A stretch of 64,000 bases of DNA from JAJDIA01 sp031555145. Lineage in GTDB: Bacteria > Bacteroidota > Bacteroidia > Bacteroidales > Tannerellaceae. Made by a program: the position numbers and the translations under genes. The notes under the pieces were generated by a model. That model ran no database searches. It was not told where the DNA came from and was given only the letters and a program-made list of their open reading frames with translations. The stretch covers positions 1 through 64,000 of the forward strand of contig JAVBUR010000030.1 of assembly GCA_031555145.1 (NCBI GenBank). The letters run 5' to 3'. Shown here piece by piece: positions 27,418 to 36,351 of this stretch; positions within the stretch are counted from its first letter, which is position 1, and every line of letters begins with the position of its first letter.

Positions 27418-28765
27418 AAGATTACTCTCTGCTATTTTCATTGCCTGTCTGTATGGGGGCGGAATCATGTTGTATAGCTGTGATTTTTCCGATCCGAATA
27501 TTCCGACCGAGTACACGACTTATCAGCCCAAGGCACTTCCGGCATGTTCCATTGAAATACAGGAACCGTTAGCCGACCGGGTCAAAATAAAGGTGATCTT
27601 AGGGAGTGCAAACAGGGAGCATTTGACGGAGGTAAAGCTTTGTTACAGCGACCAGCATGAAGAGCCTACGCTTGCCGACAGGGTGGAAGACCTCTATCCC
27701 GCTTCGGGTAAAAAGCCCGATACCTTAACGACTGTGCTAACGGAACTGAACCCGGGTGTCAAATACTATTGCCGGCTGTATATAGCCAATGCGGACTCTT
27801 CGAAATATTCCCGGCAGGCAAGCTTCTATACTAAAACAGACTTTGTAGGAGCCCGGTGGGAGTATGTGGGTGCGCTTCCCCAAACCTACATCGTCTCATG
27901 GAATGCCATGAAAGCTGGGGGGCGGGTTTTCATTATCACTAAACGTAATGTATGGACTGATTTGAACGGAGGCCAGATGTGGGAGTTTGATTCCGTGCAA
28001 CAAACCTGGATTCCCAAAGGAGATACCCCGTTTAAGGGCAGGGCTTCATTGATCTATTTCTCTTTAGGCAATAATATCTATGCTGGCTTAGGCTCTAATC
28101 AATGGTGGGATAAAGGCAATTATAGTATCGAACCAATCTGTTATGACTGGTGGTGTTATGATCCGGAGCATGATGAGTGGACTGCATTGAAAGACTATCC
28201 TCACAACGGAGGGTTGAGTACGTTTTTTAGTGCAAAGGGAAAAGGATATGTGCTCGTACGCCCCGACCAACTTTATGAATACGATCCGGCCACTGACAAA
28301 TGGATGCGGAAATCAACTTTTCCTATCAAGTCACATATTGGTGGTGCATCCTTCGTGATTGAAGACTGCCCTTATGTGTTTACCGGTACGTCATTCGATC
28401 CGGATGTAGCAAACTCAAACTTTTTTGTGAAAGATTTGTGGGAATATGATGTGGACTTGGATAAGTGGTACCAACGAGCAGACTTTCCGGGGATGGAACG
28501 CGAATATATGTCCAGTATCGCATGTGGAAATAAAGGATATGCCGGATTTGGTTATTCTGTCTATTCAACAGCCTCCAATGGCGGCTATCAGTTAAAAGGT
28601 ATAAACGACTGGTGGTGCTATGATCCCGAGATAGACGAATGGTCGATACGCCCTATTCATAGTGATTGGAGAGACCAGATCGATCCGGATTTCTTTTTTG
28701 AATTGAATGGTGATATCTATATAGGAAGTGTCAGGTCCGGATTATGGCGGTATGGTGAAAAATAA
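27404..28765 (+). CDS. Kelch-like beta-propeller lipoprotein 1
   Basis: From ATG 27404, 453 residues with a lipoprotein signal (IACLYGGGIMLYSC). A motif DPNIPTEYTTYQPKALPACS follows, shared with the two paralogues at 41170 and 42518 (DPDIPDG..., DPDIPIG...). Residues about 40-140 look like an FN3-type domain (LTELNPGVKYYCRLYIANADSS). The rest has Kelch-type units built on WEFD...W and WWCYDPEHDEW. It overlaps the PHP gene by 14 nt, although its relatives lie 13-15 kb away, so it probably arrived with the accessory block. Surface binding is likely; the ligand is unknown. Confidence 0.8.
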   Translation: MLKFKRLLSAIFIACLYGGGIMLYSCDFSDPNIPTEYTTYQPKALPACSIEIQEPLADRVKIKVILGSANREHLTEVKLCYSDQHEEPTLADRVEDLYPASGKKPDTLTTVLTELNPGVKYYCRLYIANADSSKYSRQASFYTKTDFVGARWEYVGALPQTYIVSWNAMKAGGRVFIITKRNVWTDLNGGQMWEFDSVQQTWIPKGDTPFKGRASLIYFSLGNNIYAGLGSNQWWDKGNYSIEPICYDWWCYDPEHDEWTALKDYPHNGGLSTFFSAKGKGYVLVRPDQLYEYDPATDKWMRKSTFPIKSHIGGASFVIEDCPYVFTGTSFDPDVANSNFFVKDLWEYDVDLDKWYQRADFPGMEREYMSSIACGNKGYAGFGYSVYSTASNGGYQLKGINDWWCYDPEIDEWSIRPIHSDWRDQIDPDFFFELNGDIYIGSVRSGLWRYGEK

Positions 28766-28788
28766 GAAGGTCCATATACGATGGAGTT

Positions 28789-29421
28789 TTAATGATTACT
28801 TTTTTCTTTAGGAAGTTTCTTTTGTAAACTGGAATAGGTCTCTGGGGCAATATTAAGATAAGAGGCAATCGTGTAAGCCGGAACCCTCTTTGCTATTTCA
28901 CTGATCCTGGCGTTTTTTTTAGATATGCTTATTCGCTCCAATGCATCGTATCGGCGGATAAAGTAGTAATGCCATTCCTTATCGACAGCTGATTCTTCTG
29001 ATAATTTCTGAGTAAATATGTTAAGTTCGTCATACTCTTGGTCCAATGTATCATAATATTTACGATCTATGCATAATATGGTCGTCTTTGTTATGGCCTT
29101 AACGTTTACAAGACTTTTGTCTTCTGTAAAGAATGTATGCGGGAGATCAAAAAACTCTCCTTCGTTCCTGAAGTTACAGATGCTTTCCTGGCCGTCTTCC
29201 TTGTAATAGAAACTGGCGCATATACCTTTAAGCACCAGAAGAAGCATATTGACCTTACTCCCTTCTTCTATAATGACCTCATTTTTGTTGTAATGCTTTA
29301 TCGTACAATGGTCCCAGATTGTATTAACCAGTTTTTCCGATAATTGGTAATAATGTTGCAGATGCAATGCAACGTTTAGGGGTATATCGTCTAATCTTGA
29401 TTCGGATGTACTTTTCATCAT
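28789..29421 (-). CDS. Crp/Fnr family regulator 1
   Basis: A 210-residue Crp/Fnr protein. The N-terminal cNMP-binding-like barrel includes IIEEGSKVNMLLLVLKGICASFYYKEDGQESICNFRNEGEFFD. The C-terminal helix-turn-helix is ISEIAKRVPAYTIASYLNIAPETYSSLQKK, as in other Bacteroidetes Crp proteins. No Fnr-type cysteine cluster is visible. It is closely similar (roughly 70% by eye) to the protein at 50106-50741. The two bracket the 29.7-50.1 kb signalling block, both facing inwards against a plus-strand gene end. The effector is unknown. Confidence 0.88.
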   Translation of the reverse strand: MMKSTSESRLDDIPLNVALHLQHYYQLSEKLVNTIWDHCTIKHYNKNEVIIEEGSKVNMLLLVLKGICASFYYKEDGQESICNFRNEGEFFDLPHTFFTEDKSLVNVKAITKTTILCIDRKYYDTLDQEYDELNIFTQKLSEESAVDKEWHYYFIRRYDALERISISKKNARISEIAKRVPAYTIASYLNIAPETYSSLQKKLPKEKSNH

Positions 29422-29619
29422 ACTGTTGTCTTATCTGTCCTTAACTACTTGTTTGTATTAGGGGGATTGTGACAGCGTACACTATAAAAAAACTAAAATC
29501 AAGAAACTTAATCCAAATCATTCCTGAATATACAACCGTAATCTACAGAAACCAGGCAGCAAATAACATTCTGTCAAACCATGCTGATGATAACTGCTTA
29601 AGAAATCCGGAACGCCTTC

Positions 29620-29663
29620 TTAATGTATATTAAGATTTGTGAAAAAGTACGTAATTATATTTG
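29620..29663 (+). promoter_or_regulatory. Regulon promoter 1: TTAAT-N4-ATTAA, 22 nt, TATATTTG (kinase operon)
   Basis: A dyad TTAAT-GTAT-ATTAA (29620-29633) is followed after exactly 22 nt by TATATTTG (29656-29663), a full -7 box. The ATG of the zinc-ribbon gene is at 29739. The dyad centre falls near -42 relative to the expected start, the place of a class II activator. The same arrangement occurs at 50824, 54507 and 62159. The rest of the 317-nt gap to crp1 holds nothing else I recognise. Confidence 0.75.
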
Positions 29664-29738
29664 CAAAGTGAGGACTTGCCGTGTAAACCGGAGAGAAAGT
29701 AATCGTGTAATGTAATGGAAAACTTTTAAAATACAGAT

Positions 29739-29948
29739 ATGCGCTGTGATAATTGTGGATGGAAGAACCTATCAGGGAAAAAGAATTGCGAGAAATGTAA
29801 AGCTCCCCTCCAAGAGGAAGTCGTTGTACAAGGTGATGAGCTGTCAAATGAGGTGGCGAAGAATAGTTATATGCATACTGTAATAGAAACTGATAAAACA
29901 GATAAAGGAGCGAAGAACTTATTTAAAACGCTAAAGATCGATGGCTAA
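29739..29948 (+). CDS. Small zinc-ribbon protein
   Basis: A 69-residue protein with a single CxxCG...CxxC zinc ribbon (MRCDNCGWKNLSGKKNCEKCKAPL) and a polar tail. It overlaps the FHA-kinase gene by 8 nt and opens the operon. Such ribbons often accompany FHA proteins as adaptors or phospho-acceptors; Thr residues in the tail (HTVIETDKTDK) could be FHA targets. That role is inference. Confidence 0.7.
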   Translation: MRCDNCGWKNLSGKKNCEKCKAPLQEEVVVQGDELSNEVAKNSYMHTVIETDKTDKGAKNLFKTLKIDG

Positions 29949-31242
29949 TTTAAATGCAGACAGGTGCGACTTTAAAAGGGGAGACTATGTCGCCGGAAAA
30001 TACAGAGTCGAAAAGGTTCTTGGCGAAGGTTCTTTTGGTATTGTTTACAAGGTAAATGACGAGAGAGGCCTTGTTTATGCCTTGAAACTGTTGCGTTTAT
30101 GGGATGTGCCGCCAGATATTCGGGAACAACTCATAGACCGGTTCGATATGGAATATACTACTGGCAAAATATCCAGTCGTTACCTGGTACAGGCTGTTGA
30201 TCATGGCATGATGAAGGGTAATCCCTACATTGTTATGGAATTTTGCCCAAATGGAGATGTTCTTCAACTTGCTGAACGTAGAAATGTCGACCTCGTTTCT
30301 ATAGGCCGTCAGATACTCTATGGTCTGAAAGACTTACATAGTTGCGGTAAAGTACACCGCGACCTGAAGCCTGAAAATGTACTTATAAAAGAAGACGGTA
30401 CGGCTGCCCTTACCGATTTTGGCATTTCGGGAGACCGGAATAAACGGATGACCGAACGAAATATACTTGGAAAGCCTACCCAGATATTTGGTACGTATGC
30501 TTATATGCCACCCGAACAGGTCAAACCAAAACGTGGTGACGCCACGGTGCTTCCAACAACCGATATTTTCTCTTTCGGGGTGATGATGTATCAATTGATT
30601 ACCAAGGAACTCCCTTTTGGACCTCTTGAGAATGAAAATGACCTGGCGCATTACATTCACCGGGGGAGTACGGGAGACTGGAATAGAATCCGTCTGCGCA
30701 GATCCGGAAACTACGATTGTTTTGAGCGAATCATAGAAGGTTGTTTGATTCCTAACTACAAAGAACGCTTACAAACAGCCGAAGCTGTATTGTCGTTATT
30801 TCCGGCAAATAGAGAAGTTGTATCTTCTTACGTGCCTCCACGTGAAGTTTCCTTCGAGAAGGAAGTCACCAATGGCGTGTTGTTGCGTATTATGCAAGGT
30901 GAAGAACATGGAATGATATACAAACTGAACGATTTATTGACTGGCCGTAAGCGCACATTGACAGTTGGACGTGACGATCCTGATGCCGAAAACTCGATTG
31001 CTATTGTTGAAGAACAGAGTTGCTACATCTCACGCAGGCATTGTACAATGGAGTGGAAAGCAGCGGATGGCGTGTGGTTTATTCGGGATGGACAGAAAGA
31101 CAAATCGTCAAAGGGAGCATGGAAACAATCGACCAATGGCACATTTGTCAATTCCCGCGAAGTATCGGCCGATGGCATGTATTTTTACCCAGGGGATATT
31201 ATTTCAATTGGAGAAGTCAAATTCAGAGTAGAAGGATATTAA
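29941..31242 (+). CDS. Ser/Thr protein kinase with C-terminal FHA domain
   Basis: A 433-residue cytosolic Hanks-type kinase. The glycine loop GEGSFG is at 28-33, the catalytic Lys at 49 (YALKLL), HRDLKPEN at 139-146 and DFG at 159-161; GTYAYMPPEQ is the activation-segment end. All catalytic residues are present and it is an RD kinase, unlike the two membrane kinases downstream. Residues about 340-433 form an FHA domain (LTVGRDD, SRRHCTMEW, NGTFVN) that would bind phosphothreonine. It is the likely cytosolic hub of the operon, between the zinc ribbon and an FHA-protease. Confidence 0.92.
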   Translation: MANLNADRCDFKRGDYVAGKYRVEKVLGEGSFGIVYKVNDERGLVYALKLLRLWDVPPDIREQLIDRFDMEYTTGKISSRYLVQAVDHGMMKGNPYIVMEFCPNGDVLQLAERRNVDLVSIGRQILYGLKDLHSCGKVHRDLKPENVLIKEDGTAALTDFGISGDRNKRMTERNILGKPTQIFGTYAYMPPEQVKPKRGDATVLPTTDIFSFGVMMYQLITKELPFGPLENENDLAHYIHRGSTGDWNRIRLRRSGNYDCFERIIEGCLIPNYKERLQTAEAVLSLFPANREVVSSYVPPREVSFEKEVTNGVLLRIMQGEEHGMIYKLNDLLTGRKRTLTVGRDDPDAENSIAIVEEQSCYISRRHCTMEWKAADGVWFIRDGQKDKSSKGAWKQSTNGTFVNSREVSADGMYFYPGDIISIGEVKFRVEGY

Positions 31243-31279
31243 TAACTAAATATTGCGAACTATTTAATTCAAAAATGTT

Positions 31280-32863
31280 ATGGCACAAGCTACAAATCAG
31301 TACAAACGCACAGTGAGCGGCTCCATAGGGGCTGGCATCGGCTCTGTTTTCGGAGGTTCAGGAAGAACATACTTTATTCTTGAACATAAATCAACCTCTA
31401 AGTACCATCGTGCTGGAGAAACGCAAGAAATCATAGTCGATCAAATTGAATTAGGTCGCGAAGCTAAATGTCAGGTTCGTTACGACGATTCGTTTGGAAC
31501 GGTTAGTCGCCGGCATGCTGCTATCTATCGCGAAGGCGACAGATGGAAGCTCGTTACGTTGTCGGAAACCAATTCTACCTTGTTGAATGGCCAACGCATC
31601 GATTCGGAAACCTATTTGCAAAACGGTGACGAAATTCAACTTTCTTCCGGTGGTCCGCGGTTGGGATTTATTCTTCCTACAGGCAAAAAATCAACAGTAG
31701 GCAGCATTGGTTTGACCCGCCGTTTAAACCTTTTCCGTCAGCAAGCGTTAACTCCGTACAAACGTGCTATCGCAGCGCTGTCTGTCCTGCTCGTGCTTGT
31801 CATTGCAGGTGGAATATATTTGGGCATGGAGAATCAAGGACTGTATCAGAAATTGGAAGATTCGGAGAATAAATTAACTGCTTTAAATCAAGAAACTACT
31901 GCCTTGCTGGAAAAGGCAACCTCTGAGAATTATGAAGAGATCAATTCGAAACTGGCCGTAATAAACAAAGAGAAGGAAGACCTGCAAAGGAAAATAAGCG
32001 CTATACAGAGTCAAAAAAATAGTTCGTCGGCCGTTAGTCAAAAAGCAGCTGAGGCAGGGAGTCAGGAACCTTCATCAAGTCAGCAAGCTAATCAGGTTTC
32101 CGGCATTGCCAGTTTAGCAGCTTGTAATCAACATGTGTTTGCAGTTTTTCTGGATGATATGTATTATAAAGTGGACCCATCAGCAGAGTCTGTATCTCTT
32201 GATATAAGCCGTAGTACGTTTGTCGGAAGCGGTTTTATGTTGGACGATGGACGATTTGTTACTGCCAGACACGTGGTGGAACCCTGGTACTACTACAATT
32301 ATTTTGGAAACGAGTATATGCGATCGTATTATAAACTGTTTAATCAAGCATCTTTCAACTCGGGAGTGATTTCTGCCAAATACACCATTATATCCCCTAC
32401 GGGTAAAAGATATTCAATTACCAACGAACAGTTTATCTGTAATCGATCCAATGACCTGATTACAAAAGAAGGGGCCTATATCTATAGAACATCGGAATCT
32501 GATCGTCACGATTGGGCATTTTTTCAAACCAGTGCAACCAGCGGTTTAAAATACGACAATGCTTTGTGCAGAGGTCTTACCCAAGGAACTTCGTTGGATA
32601 TTCTGGGCTATCCGGGCGGAGAAGGAGCAAGAGACATTAACAATGTGAGTCCGATATATTCTTCTTGTATTACATCCGGCGACGGATTAAACGCCGATGG
32701 TATAATCCTTTCTTCTAATACAGACGCAGCGGGGGGTAACTCCGGAGGTCCGGTATTCGTGAATAAGGGCGGAGGTTTTGTAGTCGTAGGTCTTATCACC
32801 GGACATAAGCAAATCCTCGGTCAAAAAGGTGTTATCGTTCCTATTTCTGAAGTAAGACGATAA
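31280..32863 (+). CDS. FHA - transmembrane - coiled-coil - trypsin-like protease
   Basis: A 527-residue one-pass protein linking phospho-recognition inside to proteolysis outside. The FHA domain covers about 30-132 (IELGREAKCQVRYDD, SRRHAAI, NSTLLNGQRI). One membrane helix lies at about 163-182, a coiled coil at 185-245, and a Ser/Gln-rich linker follows. Residues about 278-527 are a chymotrypsin-fold protease with His331 (VTARHVV), Asp411 (DRHDWAFF) and Ser488 (GGNSGGPV). With no cleavable signal, the protease should be periplasmic and FHA cytosolic. An unusual architecture; phosphorylated partners are probably products of the neighbouring kinases. Confidence 0.88.
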   Translation: MAQATNQYKRTVSGSIGAGIGSVFGGSGRTYFILEHKSTSKYHRAGETQEIIVDQIELGREAKCQVRYDDSFGTVSRRHAAIYREGDRWKLVTLSETNSTLLNGQRIDSETYLQNGDEIQLSSGGPRLGFILPTGKKSTVGSIGLTRRLNLFRQQALTPYKRAIAALSVLLVLVIAGGIYLGMENQGLYQKLEDSENKLTALNQETTALLEKATSENYEEINSKLAVINKEKEDLQRKISAIQSQKNSSSAVSQKAAEAGSQEPSSSQQANQVSGIASLAACNQHVFAVFLDDMYYKVDPSAESVSLDISRSTFVGSGFMLDDGRFVTARHVVEPWYYYNYFGNEYMRSYYKLFNQASFNSGVISAKYTIISPTGKRYSITNEQFICNRSNDLITKEGAYIYRTSESDRHDWAFFQTSATSGLKYDNALCRGLTQGTSLDILGYPGGEGARDINNVSPIYSSCITSGDGLNADGIILSSNTDAAGGNSGGPVFVNKGGGFVVVGLITGHKQILGQKGVIVPISEVRR

Positions 32864-32892
32864 ATTGTTGAGATACATAAATTGTATGAATC

Positions 32893-33777
32893 ATGAAAGA
32901 GAGTAAATATATATTGATCCTGGTTTTGGCTTTTTGCTGGACTGGCATTAGAGCCCAGATTACAGAATTGCCGGGGAAAAAGAGTTCGGCGAGTTCCTCC
33001 TCTGTTTCGAAACCGAATAATGTAGTGAGCAGTGATCCGACAATTGAGAATAATGTTCGTAATAACCTGATTATTATTGAGCAGAATTATCAGTTGCAAG
33101 ACGTCACGAGTGAAAAGAAGAAACTGTTTATTTTCAAGGAAAAAAGTCTCTTTGGTCGTGGCGGTAATAAGTTTTTCGGATCCATTTATACGGTGGGTAT
33201 AAAGGTGGAAGGCGGTGTGTATACGGATGGCCGTGCTGCGCTACCATGGCTCTACGACCCCAATTACAATCAATATAGGAATCGTAACCAATATGTTCCT
33301 ATTATCGCAGAAACCAATTATCGTCTCTGGGGAGAACAGAAGTTTCAGAAGTTTGATGCTGACTGTGATCCCGGTAAATTGAGTAGAGACAGTATCCTCT
33401 TTATTAATAAGAAGATAAAAGATCAAAAGTTGACTGTTGATACAAAGACTGGGACTCAAAAGGGCTGGATTGTATGGATCTTGAAAGATGATAAGACTTC
33501 CGAACCGGATGCATTTACCCTTTTAACACAGGCTTTCGAACTGAAATTCGAAGCATCAGGTGGTGCAGCTGAGTTTACTGGAAACGTTCCCCAAAATGTG
33601 ATTTATGGATTGTTTGTGACTGAGCAGGAGAATCCGCGTGGACAGATCCTGACTGTTTTGTCGGGGTTTGCAGTGAACGACAAGGGTAAATGGGTGGTGA
33701 AGAAACCGGCAGTTGCCGCATCTACGAAGAAATCGGCTGCCAATGTCAATCCAAACCAATTGACACCAACTAAATAA
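32893..33777 (+). CDS. Secreted protein of unknown function in the kinase operon
   Basis: A 294-residue protein with a signal peptide (YILILVLAFCWTGIRAQ), a Ser-rich stretch and a beta-rich body (FGSIYTVGIKVEGGVYTDGRAALPWLYDPNYNQYRN). The tail is Lys/Ala-rich. I do not recognise a family. It lies between the FHA-protease (29 nt) and PP2C genes (22 nt) and is likely periplasmic, so it could be a substrate or partner of the protease. Confidence 0.65.
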   Translation: MKESKYILILVLAFCWTGIRAQITELPGKKSSASSSSVSKPNNVVSSDPTIENNVRNNLIIIEQNYQLQDVTSEKKKLFIFKEKSLFGRGGNKFFGSIYTVGIKVEGGVYTDGRAALPWLYDPNYNQYRNRNQYVPIIAETNYRLWGEQKFQKFDADCDPGKLSRDSILFINKKIKDQKLTVDTKTGTQKGWIVWILKDDKTSEPDAFTLLTQAFELKFEASGGAAEFTGNVPQNVIYGLFVTEQENPRGQILTVLSGFAVNDKGKWVVKKPAVAASTKKSAANVNPNQLTPTK

Positions 33778-33799
33778 TAAAAATAATTGAACAGTATCT

Positions 33800-34945
33800 A
33801 TGGCAAGTATTAAAATCAGACTGGCGGCTCGATGTGAAGCTGCAGGCAGATTGGATAATGAAGATAATTATCTGGTATGTGAAAACCTATCAGGAGGGGA
33901 GTGGGGTTTTACCACCGACCAGGAGGTCGATTTATCAAAATTGGGGACATTGTTTGTCGTCGCTGATGGCATGGGTGGTCTCAATGCCGGTGAAGTAGCT
34001 TCAGAACTTGCCGTAGGTACTGTTAAAGAGTGGTTTTCTTTGGAGAACCTTTCTAAAGAATCGTTTGAGTATCCATCTCAAATCAGGTCTTACATCAAAA
34101 AGACAATCCAGGCGGCTGACCAAAAAATAAAAAGTGCCGGAGAAAGAGATAAATCAATCTCAGGCATGGGTAGCACCATTGTTTTGGCGTGGGTGATAAA
34201 CGATTATGTTTATATAGGTTGGTGTGGAGATAGTCGCGCTTATCGATATAATCCGGCAGAAGGTTTAGTGCAACTGAGCCACGACCATTCGTATGTACAG
34301 GAATTGGTAGACAAAGGAAGGCTTCAACCCGAACTTGCTTTTGATTTTCCCGATCGCAACATTATTACCCGCAGTTTGGGCGATTCGCAGCGAAAAGCCA
34401 GCCCCGATATTGTTGACTTTCCGTTGCGCAATGAGGATATTTTCCTTTTGTGCAGCGATGGCCTGTCGGGGGTGCTGCGAGATGAAGAATTGGCATCCGT
34501 TATGGCTGCTAATACGGAAAGCCTTCTTCTTTGCCGCGACGCCCTTTGGAAAGCCTCGTTCGAGGCCGAATGGGATGATAATGTAACCTTAGTCCTGTGT
34601 CAAATTCTTTCCGGTGTGGAAACCAGGAAACAAGAAAGCACTGTTAAAATTGGGCAGAAAGAAGAAAAGCCGGTTGAAGCCGTTATTCCCTCCGTCAGTC
34701 CAAAGAAAAAGAATAGGAAGATTTGGCTGGTTATTGTGGCGATTGTGCTTGTTGTGTCTGCTATTATGATACTTCATATTGATAAAATTTGTCCTTCAAT
34801 AAACATCAAAAAGATATGGGCACCCAAAAGTAATGTAGAAACAATCACTACGGATACTCCCGGAGGCGTGATAGAAGAACTGAAAGTAGAGGACGCTACG
34901 GGTGAAGTACCTTTGGCGAATGAAGTAAAAGGTAATAGTTTGTAA
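33800..34945 (+). CDS. PP2C-family Ser/Thr phosphatase with C-terminal membrane anchor
   Basis: A 381-residue PPM phosphatase. Metal-binding and family motifs are present: GRLDNEDNYLV (16-26), VVADGMGG (53-60), CGDSRAYRY, LCSDGLSG and EWDDNVTLVL. A C-terminal membrane segment (IWLVIVAIVLVVSAIMIL, near 314-331) is followed by a ~50-residue tail outside. The catalytic domain is cytosolic and would reverse the action of the operon's kinases. Its TAA overlaps the ATG of the next kinase by one base. Confidence 0.92.
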   Translation: MASIKIRLAARCEAAGRLDNEDNYLVCENLSGGEWGFTTDQEVDLSKLGTLFVVADGMGGLNAGEVASELAVGTVKEWFSLENLSKESFEYPSQIRSYIKKTIQAADQKIKSAGERDKSISGMGSTIVLAWVINDYVYIGWCGDSRAYRYNPAEGLVQLSHDHSYVQELVDKGRLQPELAFDFPDRNIITRSLGDSQRKASPDIVDFPLRNEDIFLLCSDGLSGVLRDEELASVMAANTESLLLCRDALWKASFEAEWDDNVTLVLCQILSGVETRKQESTVKIGQKEEKPVEAVIPSVSPKKKNRKIWLVIVAIVLVVSAIMILHIDKICPSINIKKIWAPKSNVETITTDTPGGVIEELKVEDATGEVPLANEVKGNSL

Positions 34946-36342
34946 TGGGTCTCGCGGAGAATATATTATTCGATCACAGATACTTGCTGCTTCGCATGCT
35001 GGGTAGAGGAGGATCGTCGGAAGTCTGGCTTGCCGACGATCAACGGTCTGGTATGCAGGTAGCGATCAAGGTATATGCTCCGGGAATTGGCTTGGATGAT
35101 GATGGGATACAATTATTCAGAGAAGAGTTCAAGCTTGTATTTAGATTAAATAACCCTAACCTCTTGCGTCCTACGCACTACGAAGTCTGTGATCGGATGC
35201 CCTATTTTGTGATGCCCTATATGGAGAAAGGGTCTACCATGTCGCAGACCGGTGATTTTACCGAAGAACAAGCATGGCGTTTCTTACGCGACGTCGCATC
35301 AGGGTTGGAGTATCTGCATGGCAGAAATGTGATTCATCAGGACATCAAACCAGATAATATATTGGTAGATGATGATGGGGATTTTCTGATTACTGATTTT
35401 GGGATCAGTATGAAAATGCGTACTACACTTGATGCCTTTTCGGACAAATCAGGCGATATGACAATGGCGTATGCAGCGCCTGAGCGATGGAGTAAAAAAA
35501 ATCGTCCGGTCAGAGCCAGTGATATTTGGGCACTGGGAGTTTCTGTGTTTGAACTCCTTACGGGAAATCCTCCTTATGGCGAACTGGGCGGCAGACTTCA
35601 ATATGAGGGTGCTCCTATCCCGGAAATGGAGGGGAGTTGGTCGGGAGAATTAAATACGATCGTACGACGATGCCTGCAAAGAGATATAAAGGATCGTCCT
35701 ACAGCTGGTGAGATCGTAAAAGTCTGTAAGTCGGTCTTTGAAAAGAAAGGACAAACAAGGTCAACGTTTACTCCTCCGGTGCGAGAACCGAATTTCAGGT
35801 CTGACTATAGGTCGAGAGAGAGAGGCTATGTTCCCCGACCGTCTCAAATACCTCAACCTAAAGATCCTGATCCAGGTCCTGATAAAATAACCTATCTAAT
35901 TATATTGGCAGGAGTGGTTTTGATGCTGGTTGGCGGTTTACTATTGAATAGTAAAAAAGAGCCACCACCAGTAGATCCGCCCGTCAAGCCCGCCCCGACA
36001 ATTCAAGTCGCAACGATAGCTGCGGTTGTTGATACGACTCCTGTGGTAGAGGAGAAACCTATGTCCGGATCATCAGATATGATCTCTGAAAAATTTGAAT
36101 ATTTCATAGCAGCTTACAATAAAAGAACAGGAGTGTTCAAATTTACAATAATAAAATATGTGCCAGAAGAAGAACTTACAACTGTCGCTGGTTACATGGC
36201 AGCGTTTATCGAAACAAAGAGACCTGGAAGTGGAGTCAACGCAGCAATGGTATTAATGAACAATGGTCATTGGGGCAGTGGTCATTCTGGACAAACAGGA
36301 GAATTCATACCAGGGAATACTCTTACGTACAAATCAAAATAA
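34945..36342 (+). CDS. Membrane Ser/Thr kinase with HQD catalytic loop (1)
   Basis: A 465-residue kinase. GRGGSSEVW is the glycine loop (20-28) and Lys42 the ATP lysine. The catalytic loop reads IHQDIKPDN, with Gln in place of the usual Arg of HRD, so it is a non-RD kinase. TDFGIS is intact and AYAAPERW ends the activation segment. One membrane helix (YLIILAGVVLMLVGGLLL) lies near 314-331. Beyond it are a Pro-rich stalk and a small periplasmic domain of about 80 residues (EKFEYFIAAYNKRTGVFKF...) that I do not recognise. It resembles the next kinase closely in the catalytic half only. Confidence 0.9.
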   Translation: MGLAENILFDHRYLLLRMLGRGGSSEVWLADDQRSGMQVAIKVYAPGIGLDDDGIQLFREEFKLVFRLNNPNLLRPTHYEVCDRMPYFVMPYMEKGSTMSQTGDFTEEQAWRFLRDVASGLEYLHGRNVIHQDIKPDNILVDDDGDFLITDFGISMKMRTTLDAFSDKSGDMTMAYAAPERWSKKNRPVRASDIWALGVSVFELLTGNPPYGELGGRLQYEGAPIPEMEGSWSGELNTIVRRCLQRDIKDRPTAGEIVKVCKSVFEKKGQTRSTFTPPVREPNFRSDYRSRERGYVPRPSQIPQPKDPDPGPDKITYLIILAGVVLMLVGGLLLNSKKEPPPVDPPVKPAPTIQVATIAAVVDTTPVVEEKPMSGSSDMISEKFEYFIAAYNKRTGVFKFTIIKYVPEEELTTVAGYMAAFIETKRPGSGVNAAMVLMNNGHWGSGHSGQTGEFIPGNTLTYKSK

Positions 36343-36351
36343 ATTATAATA

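Noticed and set aside
29508..29521. A fifth regulon dyad for crp1 (TTAAT-CCAA-ATCAT)
   Set aside because: Only one half-site is intact and no CAAA-type -7 box lies 22 nt away on the minus strand.
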